Shown one piece after another: positions 51,155-59,972 of a DNA stretch of 64,000 bases. The stretch is taken from positions 310,001-374,000 of the forward strand of contig NZ_CP006965.1 of NCBI RefSeq assembly GCF_000517445.1, in the 5' to 3' direction. How positions within the stretch are numbered: position 1 is the first letter of the stretch; every line of letters starts with the position of its first letter. This stretch comes from Thermococcus paralvinellae (GTDB taxonomy: Archaea; Methanobacteriota_B; Thermococci; Thermococcales; Thermococcaceae). The notes below the pieces were generated by a model. That model was not told where the DNA came from. It made no database searches and was given only the letters and a program-made list of their open reading frames with translations. A program made the position numbers and the translations under genes.

Positions 51155-52141
51155 CTAGTAAATCTCCGCATAAGCATCGCTTTCAAATCTTGGAAACTCC
51201 TCCTCCTTGCTGTTTTTCACTAAAACTCTGTCTTTTTCTTCTGTAAATTTGCCAATGATGAAAGCTTTAATTCTGTTGTTAGATAGCTCCTTGATTATTC
51301 TTGAGGAATTCTCCTTAGGAGAAATTATTATCAGCGTTCCGGTTGACGAGACAGTTAAAGGATTCACATCAAAAGCTTCAAGAACTTTTTTGACGAGAGG
51401 TGGGATGTAAACTCTATCATAATAAACCCTAAAGCCAACATTTGAATTGTCGGCTATCTCATGAAGGGCTGTTAAGCCTCCCTCAGTTGCATCATGCATC
51501 CCTCTCACGAGCTTTCTTACAGCTAGGGCATCAGGGACGACAGTTTCAAGCTTGTACATCTCTCTAAGCTTAGCTATTGCACTAGGAGTTAGAATTCCTT
51601 TAACCATCTCTTTTTTAAAGTAAGCCGCTCCAACAGCAAACTCTATCCCAACGCCCTTCGTTATTATTATATCATCACCGGGTTTTGCTAACGGTAATCT
51701 CAGCTCTTCTTTCTTCACAAATCCAAGTGCTGTTGTGGTAGCGGTTGTTTCTTTAATAGTGGTATAAACACCAGTGTGTCCTCCGATTACAGCTGTTCTG
51801 TATTTTCTGCATTCTTCATTAAGTTCCTCCATTATTTGAGCGAGATCTTCTTTAGTGGAACCAGGGGGTAACAATAAGTCAACAACCAGCCATCTCGGCT
51901 CAGCGCCAAAAACTGCAACATCACTCACTGCGAAATGGTATGTGAAAAATCCAAAATGCTCCTTTGGGACTCCTAAAACTGGATCAGTTGCTATGACAAG
52001 ATAGTTTTCATTGTCATATTCAAGAACCGCGGCATCAAAGCCCTCTCTCGGGCCGATAACAACTTTTGGATCTTCAATGTTGAGGTTATGCAGGATAAGT
52101 TCATTTAGAACTTCACTTCTTATTTTTCCGAGTGGCAACAT
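51155..52141 (-). CDS. AIR synthase (PurM/HypE/SelD-like) family protein
   Basis: A 328-residue protein of the PurM superfamily of ATP-dependent enzymes: ATDPVLGVPKEHFGFFTYHF with VSDVAVFGAEPRWLVVDLLL in the first domain, IGGHTG, and DATEGGLTALHEIAD in the second. It looks most like HypE but lacks the HypE C-terminal Cys tail (it ends DAYAEIY). It probably activates a carbonyl or carboxyl oxygen with ATP. GGAGGT lies six bases before the ATG, which is inside the preceding PP-loop gene (29-base overlap), so the pair should be made together. Confidence 0.8.
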   Translation of the reverse strand: MLPLGKIRSEVLNELILHNLNIEDPKVVIGPREGFDAAVLEYDNENYLVIATDPVLGVPKEHFGFFTYHFAVSDVAVFGAEPRWLVVDLLLPPGSTKEDLAQIMEELNEECRKYRTAVIGGHTGVYTTIKETTATTTALGFVKKEELRLPLAKPGDDIIITKGVGIEFAVGAAYFKKEMVKGILTPSAIAKLREMYKLETVVPDALAVRKLVRGMHDATEGGLTALHEIADNSNVGFRVYYDRVYIPPLVKKVLEAFDVNPLTVSSTGTLIIISPKENSSRIIKELSNNRIKAFIIGKFTEEKDRVLVKNSKEEEFPRFESDAYAEIY

Positions 52142-52922
52142 TTTTGAACCTCCTAATGATTTCTTCGGCTTCTTTTAGGATTTTCTCATTACATCCATGA
52201 CACATCAGGTCTAGACTTGGCACTCTCACACTCATCCGGACTTTATATTTTCTCGCAAGCTTACTTATTTTGTAGTTCACTTCATAAGCCAAATCGAAGT
52301 ACTCAGGTTTGATGATCTCAAATCTGTCAATATATTGTAGAGGACATCCCTCTCTCCATTGCCTTCTTCTTCCATATTCATACATTCTGTAAGGTTTTAT
52401 CCCCGCCTCTTCTGCAAGCTTTTCAACTTCTTCTGCAGTGTACCTAATCAGAGGTCTAAATATTGGAATTCCAATCCTCGGAATTTCACTCAACCTTATA
52501 TCCCCATTCCACTGGTCAAGTAGAGCTCCAATTATTTTGTCATTTGCATTGTCTCCTTTGGCCAAAACCTCGAAGCCATTAATTTTTGCGAACCAGTAAG
52601 CATTTCTCATCATAACTTTTTTGCAGTGTATGCATATTGGACCTTTCTTTCCAATTGAATTCTTGAGGAGTCCTTCTGTTATGTCAACAAGATAATGTTC
52701 AACTCCAAGCTTTTTAGTGAAGTCCATTGCCCACAACATAGGCTCTCTCCAACTCCATCTATGAAAGAAGGTTAGGGCAGAAACATCCAAACCAGCTTTT
52801 TTCATAATGTATAAAGCTAAACTGCTGTCTTTTCCTCCAGAAAACATGAGAAGTATTTTCTTTTCATAAAGTCCTGTGTTCTTTGCAAATTGTTTAATTT
52901 CTTTTATTATTTCTGAAAGCAT
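52113..52922 (-). CDS. PP-loop ATP pyrophosphatase with Cys pairs (TtcA/NcsA-like)
   Basis: A 269-residue N-type ATP pyrophosphatase. The PP-loop is LMFSGGKDSSLALYIMKKAG near residue 26-45. ICIHCKKVMMRNAYWFA and a C-terminal CHGC supply two Cys pairs, as in tRNA-thiolating enzymes TtcA/NcsA; AKGDNANDKI is the conserved inner loop. The likely reaction is adenylation, then sulfur or amide transfer, on tRNA or a small molecule. A TATA-like TTTTTAAAGC about 27 bases before the ATG suggests a leaderless mRNA. The AIR-synthase-like partner is unusual. Confidence 0.8.
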   Translation of the reverse strand: MLSEIIKEIKQFAKNTGLYEKKILLMFSGGKDSSLALYIMKKAGLDVSALTFFHRWSWREPMLWAMDFTKKLGVEHYLVDITEGLLKNSIGKKGPICIHCKKVMMRNAYWFAKINGFEVLAKGDNANDKIIGALLDQWNGDIRLSEIPRIGIPIFRPLIRYTAEEVEKLAEEAGIKPYRMYEYGRRRQWREGCPLQYIDRFEIIKPEYFDLAYEVNYKISKLARKYKVRMSVRVPSLDLMCHGCNEKILKEAEEIIRRFKNVATRKNKK

Positions 52923-52966
52923 GGTGGAAAGTAAAAAGAGAGGCTTTAAAAATTTGCCTCAGCTGC

Positions 52967-53326
52967 TCATCTTTTAACTTGGTTCTCTGCTATGCTCCCA
53001 ACAATTGGGAACTTGTAATATTCTCCTTGATATGCTTTAACTATACCTAAAATCCATAGGACAAGACCAACTAAGCCCAAAAGCATAGCTAAAATCCCAC
53101 CAAGGAATGGTATAAATGCCAAGATTCTCTGTATTATAAAAATCCCTAGGAATGTTATTGTTGACTGCATTGCATGGAATCGGACAAATTCGCTCTCTTT
53201 TTCTAACAACAGGAATATTATCCCAGTTAAGAACCCAAGCACATATGCTAAAGCAGCCTCAACGTTTTCTTCAAGTCCCAGAGATGTTTCGCTCTTCTTT
53301 ATAACACCATTTTCATTGTTTTCCAT
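52967..53326 (-). CDS. DUF4870/Tic20-like small membrane protein
   Basis: A 119-residue protein with three to four helices after an acidic N-terminus. NVEAALAYVLGFLTGIIFLL, EFVRFHAMQSTITFL and GIVKAYQGEYYKFPIVG follow the DUF4870 pattern. The function is unknown. GAGGTGG precedes the ATG. It is divergent from the feo operon; the 268-base gap holds their promoters and the feo operator. Confidence 0.82.
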   Translation of the reverse strand: MENNENGVIKKSETSLGLEENVEAALAYVLGFLTGIIFLLLEKESEFVRFHAMQSTITFLGIFIIQRILAFIPFLGGILAMLLGLVGLVLWILGIVKAYQGEYYKFPIVGSIAENQVKR

Positions 53327-53506
53327 ACTTCCACCTCACATGAGAATATATCAAATCATTTTTAACTTTCTTAGTTAAATACTTTTCTAAAATTCTAAGA
53401 AAAAACACTCATTTATTTAAATTCCTTAACAAATATTTTTATAACATCAATACACTGTTCAAACTTCCATGACTGAAAAATAATCCTCATTACTTCAAAG
53501 TTCAAA

Positions 53507-53584
53507 CCTAATTCTTTTGTTAGGCTTACCAAAAGTTTTTAATCTTTCCTATAAAAGGAAATATTAAAATTAGGTTAACCTAAT
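53507..53584 (+). promoter_or_regulatory. feo promoter with 16-base palindromic operator
   Basis: A perfect 16-base palindrome ATTAGGTTAACCTAAT (53569-53584) lies about 25 bases after the TATA box CCTATAAAAGG (53548-53558), on the expected transcription start of feoA. It resembles the DtxR/IdeR iron-box half-site TTAGGTTA. A second inverted pair, CCTAA (53507-53511) and TTAGG (53520-53524), is upstream and continues as TTAGGCTTACC. Iron-dependent repression is inferred. Confidence 0.65.
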
Positions 53585-53594
53585 GGTGATGTCC

Positions 53595-53825
53595 ATGTAT
53601 GTTCGTTTAAGTCAAATGAGAGAAGGAGAGCGAGGAGTTGTAGTGGACATTCAGGGAGGTGTGGGAGCGAGGCAGAGGTTGCTGGGTTTGGGAATTACTC
53701 CTGGGACTAGGATTTGGGTGATTAAGTCTTCCGCTCCAGGGCCAATAATCATAGCTGTTGGCTCTTCAAGAATAGCACTTGGCAGAGGAATAGCTGACAA
53801 AATTATCATCAGGAGGGAGTATTGA
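53595..53825 (+). CDS. feoA: FeoA ferrous iron transport protein A
   Basis: A 76-residue SH3-like protein: LSQMREGERGVVVDI, ARQRLLGLGITPGTRIWVIK and the ending ALGRGIADKIIIR are typical. It assists FeoB at the inner membrane face. GGTGAT lies four bases before ATG 53595; the ATG at 53583 belongs to the palindrome. The stop overlaps the ATG of feoB by one base. Confidence 0.95.
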   Translation: MYVRLSQMREGERGVVVDIQGGVGARQRLLGLGITPGTRIWVIKSSAPGPIIIAVGSSRIALGRGIADKIIIRREY

Positions 53826-55822
53826 TGCTAAAGGTCGTTGCTCTCGCTGGCAATCCAAATGTTGGCAAGACTACAATATTCAACGCTTTAACTGGATTGA
53901 GACAGCATATTGGCAACTGGCCAGGAGTTACTGTTGAAAAAAAAGAGGGAATAATGAAATATAAAGATAGAGAGTTTCTGGTTGTTGATCTGCCTGGAAC
54001 GTACTCTTTGACGGCTCATTCTATTGATGAACTTATAGCGAGGAACTTCATTCTTGAAGGAAATGCCGATGTCATAGTTGACGTTGTTGATTCTTCATGT
54101 TTGATGAGGAACCTCTTCTTAACAATGGAAATCCTCGAGATGGGTGTTAAAAACGTAATAATTGCTCTAAATAAGATTGATTTGGCAAAAAAGAAAGGTG
54201 TCACCATTGATTTTAGAAAGATGGAGAAAGTTCTTGGCATTCCTGTCGTGCCAATGAATGCAAAGGAGGGTATTGGAATTGAGGAGCTTAAGAAAACGAT
54301 TGTTGCCATGGCCGATGGAAAAATCACAACCAATCCAGTTGTTCCTGTTTATGATGAAATCATTGAAAGAGAGATCTCCCACATAAGCGAAATTCTGAGA
54401 GAAACCTCTCTGGATGAAAAGTACAACATAAGATGGTTATCTATAAAACTTCTCACGAGAGATGAAGAAGTAATAAAGCTTGTTTTGAAGCAGCTGGGAC
54501 AGGAGAAACTGAATGAGATTATGGGACACATAAGTGAGCTTGAACAGTATTATAAGCGCTCCCTTGACATGGTCATTGCTAACCAGAAGTATGAGTTCAT
54601 TGACGGCTTAATTCATCAATTCGTTACTCACTTTGCTGAGCAGAAAGAAACAATAAGTGATCAGCTTGATAAAATCCTGACTCATCCAATTTATGGCATG
54701 ATATCTCTTTTTATTATCTTTTACCTCTTATTTAAGTTTGTTTTCACAATTGGAACACCCATGCAGGAAACTTTGAATTTGCTCTTTGCATCTTTGGGGG
54801 ATTTGGTCGGAAGTCATATATCAAATGAAACCCTTAGAGGTTTGGTAGTTGATGGAATAATTGGTGGTGTTGGCTCAGTTTTAAGCTTCTTCCCATTGGT
54901 ATTCCTGCTCTTCGTTGCAATGTCAATCCTTGAGGACTCCGGATACATGGCTAGAGCAGCTGTTGTCATGGAAAGGATAATGAGGAAGTTCGGCTTGCCT
55001 GGAAAGAGTTTTATTCCAATGGTTTTAGCCTTCGGGTGCAATGTGCCGGCGGTTATGGCCACCAGAGCTTTAGACGATGAAAAAGACAGGATTTTAACAA
55101 TGCTAATTAATCCTCTGGTTCCATGTAGCGCAAGAATGGTTGTTATAACATTCCTTGCTGGAGTTTTCTTTGAAAATCATAAGGCACTAGTTGCTGTCGG
55201 CATTTATGCGATTTCTCTTGGATTGGCATTAATCTCAGCACTGATACTTGGTAGATTTGTCATTAAAGGAGAGGAGAGTCCGTTTATAATTGAACTGCCT
55301 GATTATCTTGTTCCATCATGGAAAACTGTTATTATCCATTCATGGGAGAGGAGTAAGGAGTTTCTAAGGAAAGCTGGAACGATAATTCTTGCTGGAGCAG
55401 TTGCAATATGGTACTTAAGTAATTATCCTCAGCCAGTTGGTACCGGGTTGAGCTATGCAGAAATGCTTGGCAGATTTTTTGAACCTTTGGCAAAACTTAT
55501 GGGCTTAGACTGGAAAGCTGCAGTTAGCTTAATTTTTGGAATAATTGCAAAAGAAAATGTCATTGCAACTTATGGTGTGATATATGGAGTAGGCCATAGT
55601 GAGGAAGCTCTAATCTCTTTAATGAGACAAGCAATGAATCCTCTTCAAGCGTTTGTTTTAGCATTGGTAACTACACTCTATCTTCCATGTATTGCCACAA
55701 TAGCTGCAATCAGGTCTGAAAGTGGAATAAAGTGGGCTTTGGTTGCTTCTCTTTACAACCTTGTCCTTGCTACTGTCGTTGGGATTCTTACTTATCATTT
55801 AGGATTATTTGTTCTGGGGTGA
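53825..55822 (+). CDS. feoB: FeoB ferrous iron transporter
   Basis: A 665-residue Fe(II) transporter. The N-terminal GTPase has GNPNVGKTTIFNALTG (G1), DLPGTYSL (G3) and ALNKIDLAKK (G4), then a helical GDI-like linker, and about eight to ten membrane helices from residue 285. Gate regions GYMARAAVVMERIM and LVPCSARMVVITFLAG carry conserved Cys; FGIIAKENVIATYG is the second repeat. Coupled to feoA; feoC follows four bases after its stop. Confidence 0.96.
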   Translation: MLKVVALAGNPNVGKTTIFNALTGLRQHIGNWPGVTVEKKEGIMKYKDREFLVVDLPGTYSLTAHSIDELIARNFILEGNADVIVDVVDSSCLMRNLFLTMEILEMGVKNVIIALNKIDLAKKKGVTIDFRKMEKVLGIPVVPMNAKEGIGIEELKKTIVAMADGKITTNPVVPVYDEIIEREISHISEILRETSLDEKYNIRWLSIKLLTRDEEVIKLVLKQLGQEKLNEIMGHISELEQYYKRSLDMVIANQKYEFIDGLIHQFVTHFAEQKETISDQLDKILTHPIYGMISLFIIFYLLFKFVFTIGTPMQETLNLLFASLGDLVGSHISNETLRGLVVDGIIGGVGSVLSFFPLVFLLFVAMSILEDSGYMARAAVVMERIMRKFGLPGKSFIPMVLAFGCNVPAVMATRALDDEKDRILTMLINPLVPCSARMVVITFLAGVFFENHKALVAVGIYAISLGLALISALILGRFVIKGEESPFIIELPDYLVPSWKTVIIHSWERSKEFLRKAGTIILAGAVAIWYLSNYPQPVGTGLSYAEMLGRFFEPLAKLMGLDWKAAVSLIFGIIAKENVIATYGVIYGVGHSEEALISLMRQAMNPLQAFVLALVTTLYLPCIATIAAIRSESGIKWALVASLYNLVLATVVGILTYHLGLFVLG

Positions 55823-55826
55823 AAAA

Positions 55827-56084
55827 ATGGTAAATCTCGAAGAAGTTCTTGAGCTAGTCAAAAAAGGATACACAAATCCTAAGGAAATTGCTAAAACACT
55901 AAATCTAGCTGTTGAAGAAGTTGAAGGGATGATGAGAATACTAGAAAGCCTAGGATATATTGAGAGAGTTAAGTTAGGGAGTTCATTATGTAGGAGTTGT
56001 CCATTGAGGAAATTGTGTTCTGGAGAATGCATTCACTTTAGAGGACAAATTTACTTGATATTTAAAAAAGAAGTTTCAAAATAG
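55827..56084 (+). CDS. feoC: FeoC-like winged-helix protein with Cys cluster
   Basis: An 85-residue protein with a winged helix (GYTNPKEIAKTLNLAVEEVE, MMRILESLGYIERVK) and four Cys in CRSCPLRKLCSGEC (about 59-72), resembling Fe-S-binding FeoC proteins. It may sense iron or redox state and adjust FeoB. GGGTGAAAAA precedes ATG 55827. Third gene of the feo operon. Confidence 0.85.
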   Translation: MVNLEEVLELVKKGYTNPKEIAKTLNLAVEEVEGMMRILESLGYIERVKLGSSLCRSCPLRKLCSGECIHFRGQIYLIFKKEVSK

Positions 56085-56159
56085 TTCATTAAGAATAACA
56101 TTAAGAGTGGAGTAGCAAAATATATAAGAGGCAGACCTTAATTATTATCGGTGGTGTTA

Positions 56160-57401
56160 ATGAAGGCTGTTATTCTTGCTGGAGGATTTGGAACAAGATT
56201 AAGGCCAATTTCATCAACAAGACCAAAACCAATGGTTCCCGTTCTCGGAAAGCCAAATTTGCAGTATCTCTTGGAAAACCTAGAGAAGATTAAGGAAGTT
56301 GATGAAGTAATTCTCTCTGTTCACTATATGAGAGGAGAGATTAGGGAATTTATAGAAGAAAAGATGAGCGATTATCCAAAAGACATAAGGTTTGTAAATG
56401 ATCCAATGCCTCTCGAAACAGGAGGAGCTCTAAAAAATGTTGAAGAATATGTCAGCGATGAGTTCTTGGTGATTTATGGGGATGTGTTTACAAACTTCAA
56501 TTTTGCGGAGCTTATTGAAGCCCACAAAAAGAATGATGGTTTAATAACAGTGGCTTTAACAAAAGTGTATGATCCAGAGAAGTATGGTGTTGTAATAGCT
56601 GACGAAGAAGGAAAAGTTATAGAGTTCGAAGAGAAGCCGAAGAGACCAAAAACCAACTTAATTGATGCTGGAATTTATGTAGTCAACAAGGAAGTCCTAA
56701 AGGAGATACCAAGAAGAAAAGAAGTTTACTTCGAGAGAGAAATCCTTCCAAAGTTTGTCAGCCAGGGCTTAGTTTACGGTTATAAGATGCCAAAAGATAA
56801 CTATTGGGTTGATTTAGGATCTCCAGAAGACTTGTTCTATGCTCACCAGATAGCTCTTGATGAAATTGCGAGGGAAGATGGATACTTCACGATAAAAGAG
56901 GATGCTGAAGTTCCAGAAGATGTTGAAATTCAAGGGCCAGTTTATATTGACAGCGGAGCAAAAATTGGGCATGGAGTAAAGATTAAGGCTTACACTTATA
57001 TTGGACCGAACACAATAATCGAGGACAAGGCATACTTGAAGAGATCAATTCTCATTGGAAGTGACATAATCAAAGAAAAGAGTGAAATTAAAGATTCAAT
57101 TCTTGGAGAAGGCGTGGTAATAGGAAAGAACGTCATTCTTAAAGAGGGGGCAGTTGTTGGCGACTATGCAAAGATTTATGACAACTTAGTGATCTATGGA
57201 GCAAAGATTCTCCCATGGAAAAAGGTTGAAGAATATGAAGCATACATCAAGATAAAGCTCGATCCGACAAAAGTGAGACCAGAGCTTACTCCAGACAGGT
57301 GTCCTCTTGGCTTGCCAGAGTGTATCTACAAGAAGTTTAAGGCAATAGCTGGAGAAAAGCCTCCATGTGATGAGTGTATTGAGAACCAGTGGCTCTTCTG
57401 A
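56160..57401 (+). CDS. Sugar-phosphate nucleotidyltransferase with hexapeptide domain and Cys-rich tail
   Basis: A 413-residue enzyme. The nucleotidyltransferase domain (1-about 235) begins MKAVILAGGFGTRLRPISST and has VIYGDVFTNFNF and the EFEEKPKRP motif. A left-handed beta-helix of hexapeptide repeats follows (about 250-360). It makes an NDP-sugar, most likely GDP-mannose or UDP/dTDP-glucose. The C-terminus has CPLGLPEC and CDEC, a four-Cys set not usual in the family that could bind zinc. A TATA box AAATATATAAG is near 56116-56126; GGTGGTG precedes ATG 56160. Confidence 0.87.
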   Translation: MKAVILAGGFGTRLRPISSTRPKPMVPVLGKPNLQYLLENLEKIKEVDEVILSVHYMRGEIREFIEEKMSDYPKDIRFVNDPMPLETGGALKNVEEYVSDEFLVIYGDVFTNFNFAELIEAHKKNDGLITVALTKVYDPEKYGVVIADEEGKVIEFEEKPKRPKTNLIDAGIYVVNKEVLKEIPRRKEVYFEREILPKFVSQGLVYGYKMPKDNYWVDLGSPEDLFYAHQIALDEIAREDGYFTIKEDAEVPEDVEIQGPVYIDSGAKIGHGVKIKAYTYIGPNTIIEDKAYLKRSILIGSDIIKEKSEIKDSILGEGVVIGKNVILKEGAVVGDYAKIYDNLVIYGAKILPWKKVEEYEAYIKIKLDPTKVRPELTPDRCPLGLPECIYKKFKAIAGEKPPCDECIENQWLF

Positions 57402-57425
57402 GGCTCTTAATTTATTTTTAATATT

Positions 57426-58232
57426 TTAATATCTCATTCTTGGATTATATTCGAGAATTATTTCTCCATTCTTAAAAACTCTAATCACTCCGCTCTCTGA
57501 GAGGGTTATAGCAGTTGCTTTTGTTTTCTTTGAAATACCTGCAGCAGCTAAATGCCTGCTCCCTAAACCTGGGGGTAAATGAACATCGAGCTTTTTTGGA
57601 TCTACGTCTAGGTATCTGCCTGCTGCGAGAATTCTGCCTGTGTTGCTTATAATAAAGGCCCCATCGAGCATGGCAAATTCCTTTATTATCCCTTTTATGT
57701 TTTTATCTAAGACATTTAGCTTGTGTCCTTTAAAGGGATTTGGAATTATCTGATGGGAATACTTCAGAACATTTCTTGTGTCTCCAACTACAAATATTGT
57801 CCCAACTGGATGGCCCTCTCTCCCTTCCAAGCTAAGCTCTACTGCTATCTCGAGTAGCCTTTGGAGAACTGTTTGAGCTTCTTCAAAGAAACCCCGCGTA
57901 GTTGCTATTTCTTTTTTAACTGTTCTGATTCCTAATGTATTTGGGGTAACGTAAACAAAGGTTTCCCCATAGGAAATGATATTGTTTTCAATAAGGAAGG
58001 CAGAGACAAGATTTACAACATTCTTTATTCCAAGAGAGAGAGGTAGAGGAATTTTTTTAATCCTATCGTTGGATAAATCAAAATCTTTTCCAACTACTAT
58101 GATTGGTACATCAACCTTTGGAATTTCATTTTCAAGTGATGAAGTTATTAAAACTAGTGCCTTGGCGTTTACTTCGTTAATAACTTCTAGAGCTTTAGTT
58201 ATGAGAACTTTGATATGTTTTCCTTTGTCCAT
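57426..58232 (-). CDS. dacZ: Archaeal diadenylate cyclase DacZ (c-di-AMP synthase)
   Basis: A 268-residue protein with a DisA_N/DAC domain in its C-terminal half (about 120-255). The catalytic motifs are MLDGAFIISNTG (DGA) and GSRHLAAAGISKKTKATAI (RHxAA, with L where bacteria have R). It should condense two ATP to c-di-AMP, an essential second messenger linked to osmotic balance in archaea. The N-terminal part resembles a pyruvate-kinase C-terminal-like fold. AGGTGTAAGG precedes the ATG; the TATA is CTTTATAAAC on the minus strand near 58263-58272. Confidence 0.9.
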   Translation of the reverse strand: MDKGKHIKVLITKALEVINEVNAKALVLITSSLENEIPKVDVPIIVVGKDFDLSNDRIKKIPLPLSLGIKNVVNLVSAFLIENNIISYGETFVYVTPNTLGIRTVKKEIATTRGFFEEAQTVLQRLLEIAVELSLEGREGHPVGTIFVVGDTRNVLKYSHQIIPNPFKGHKLNVLDKNIKGIIKEFAMLDGAFIISNTGRILAAGRYLDVDPKKLDVHLPPGLGSRHLAAAGISKKTKATAITLSESGVIRVFKNGEIILEYNPRMRY

Positions 58233-58395
58233 CCTTACACCTATCTATAGTATTTTAATCAGGTTTATAAAGTTGTTTATGCCCCATTTCATGTTATTGT
58301 GGAAAAACGTTTAATAGTTTTGATAACATACAAATTAAATAATAACTCATGGTGAATAATTTAAAACGCATAAATCAACTTCCAGTGGTGAGAAG

Positions 58396-58929
58396 ATGAA
58401 AATAGTAATTGGAATAACTGGAGCCAGCGGGGTAATTTACGGGCTTCGACTTGTAGAAATCTTAAGGAATTTGGGACACGAAACTATTACAGTTGTATCA
58501 AAAACTGGCTTAGCAGTGATTCGTCACGAAGTGGGGATTGACTTCAAGCCAGATTATAGGGAAGATGATCTTTTTGCTCCAATCGCTTCTGGTTCATATA
58601 AGTTTGATGCAGTTGTAATTGCTCCTTGTTCCATGAAGACCTTAAGTGCCATAGCAAATGGTTACGCTGACAATTTGATAACCAGAGTGGCTGATGTTGC
58701 GCTTAAGGAGAGAAGAAAGTTAATCTTGCTAGTTAGGGAAACACCTCTGAACTTAATTCATATTGAGAACATGCTGAAAATTTCCCAAGCTGGAGCGATA
58801 GTAATGCCAGCATCTCCAGGATTTTACCATAATCCTAAAAATTTGGACGATATGATAAACTTTATAATTGGAAAAATCTTAGACCTTTTAGGCATTAATC
58901 ATAACTTATACAGAAGATGGGGGGAATAA
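58396..58929 (+). CDS. ubiX: Flavin prenyltransferase UbiX
   Basis: A 177-residue flavoprotein that prenylates FMN to make the UbiD cofactor. Signature segments are [38 protein letters not shown] and [17 protein letters not shown], ending [22 protein letters not shown] precedes the ATG. The partner decarboxylase ubiD is not in the window. It heads an operon with an Lrp regulator and a CYTH protein. Confidence 0.94.
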   Translation: MKIVIGITGASGVIYGLRLVEILRNLGHETITVVSKTGLAVIRHEVGIDFKPDYREDDLFAPIASGSYKFDAVVIAPCSMKTLSAIANGYADNLITRVADVALKERRKLILLVRETPLNLIHIENMLKISQAGAIVMPASPGFYHNPKNLDDMINFIIGKILDLLGINHNLYRRWGE

Positions 58930-58930
58930 A

Positions 58931-59413
58931 ATGTTACAGCTTGATGATTTGGACAGAGCAATATTGAAACTTCTTAAAGAGGATGCTAGGTTAACTATTT
59001 CTGAGATAAGTGAAAAGCTGAATAAACCGGAATCAACTATCCACTTTAGAATTAGAAAACTTCAGGAGAGGGGAGTAATAGAGAGATACACGATTATCAT
59101 TGGAGAAGATCTAAGACCCAAACATGTTGCTTTCCTGATCTTGAGAGTTGAAAAGCCTATTATTGAGGACTTCCTTGAAAGGTATCTTGAGTATATAACA
59201 AAAACCCTCTCGATGCTACCAAATGTTCTCATGGTTGCTAAAAGTGAAGAGGATAAGATTATTGCTCTAGTTGGGGAAGAGACCCAGGAAAAGCTTGATA
59301 AATTCATAGAAGACAATATAAGGAGCATACCAACCCTAAAGGAAGTACTAGTGTTTCCAATTATAACATTCAAGAAGGGTGAAGAGATTATTGGATTTCT
59401 CGCGGGGATTTAA
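58931..59413 (+). CDS. Lrp/AsnC family transcription regulator
   Basis: A 160-residue protein. The N-terminal HTH is LDRAILKLLKEDARLTISEI with KLNKPESTIHFRIRKLQERG (1-55). The C-terminal domain keeps the RAM length but is poorly conserved and lacks the usual glycine loop, so ligand binding is uncertain. It starts one base after the ubiX stop and ends where the CYTH gene begins, so the three are translationally linked. Confidence 0.88.
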   Translation: MLQLDDLDRAILKLLKEDARLTISEISEKLNKPESTIHFRIRKLQERGVIERYTIIIGEDLRPKHVAFLILRVEKPIIEDFLERYLEYITKTLSMLPNVLMVAKSEEDKIIALVGEETQEKLDKFIEDNIRSIPTLKEVLVFPIITFKKGEEIIGFLAGI

Positions 59414-59935
59414 ATGGAGATTGAGATAAAATTTAGGGTTAGCCTAAATGAGATCAGAAAGAGAATTGAGGCTCTTGGGGCTGAATTTGTAGGAGAAGAG
59501 ATTCAGGAGGATTTATATTTTGCTCTTCCATCAAAACGGCTTTTGAGAATTAGGAGAATTGTTAATCTGAACGAAGTCATCCTTGGATACAAGGAGATCA
59601 AAGATGAAAAAAACGAGGAGTTTGATGAGATCGAAGTTAAAGTTGAGGATTTTGAAAGGATGAGGACTATTTTGAATCATTTAGGGTTTAAAGAAGATGT
59701 GTGGATTAAGAAACATCGGTATGTATATAAGCTTGGTGATGTTACTTTTGAGCTTAATCAAGTTGAAAAATTGGGAGATTTCTTGGATATTGAGATTATA
59801 GCTGACAATGTTCAAGAGGCAAAGGATAAAATCTGGAAAATTGCTGAAGCTTTGGGATTAAGTAAAGAGGACGTAGAACCAAGATTGTACCAAGAAATGC
59901 TTAAAGAATTGCCCAAGTATGGGCAGAAAGAATAA
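59414..59935 (+). CDS. CYTH-domain protein, class IV adenylate cyclase (CyaB) type
   Basis: A 173-residue CYTH tunnel-fold protein starting with the ExExK motif (MEIEIKFRV). LRIRRI, LGYKEIKD, IEVKVEDFE and FELNQVEKLGDFLDIEI supply the alternating charged residues for triphosphate and metal binding. It could make cAMP or hydrolyse thiamine or inorganic triphosphate; archaeal function is unproven. It begins directly after the stop of the Lrp gene. Confidence 0.88.
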   Translation: MEIEIKFRVSLNEIRKRIEALGAEFVGEEIQEDLYFALPSKRLLRIRRIVNLNEVILGYKEIKDEKNEEFDEIEVKVEDFERMRTILNHLGFKEDVWIKKHRYVYKLGDVTFELNQVEKLGDFLDIEIIADNVQEAKDKIWKIAEALGLSKEDVEPRLYQEMLKELPKYGQKE

Positions 59936-59972
59936 ATAATTTAAGTGTCTTAAATTAATTTGGTGAAAATTC

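Noticed and set aside
58350-58400. 16-codon frame overlapping the ubiX start
   Set aside because: It has no ribosome binding site of its own and could arise by chance; not enough to call a leader peptide.
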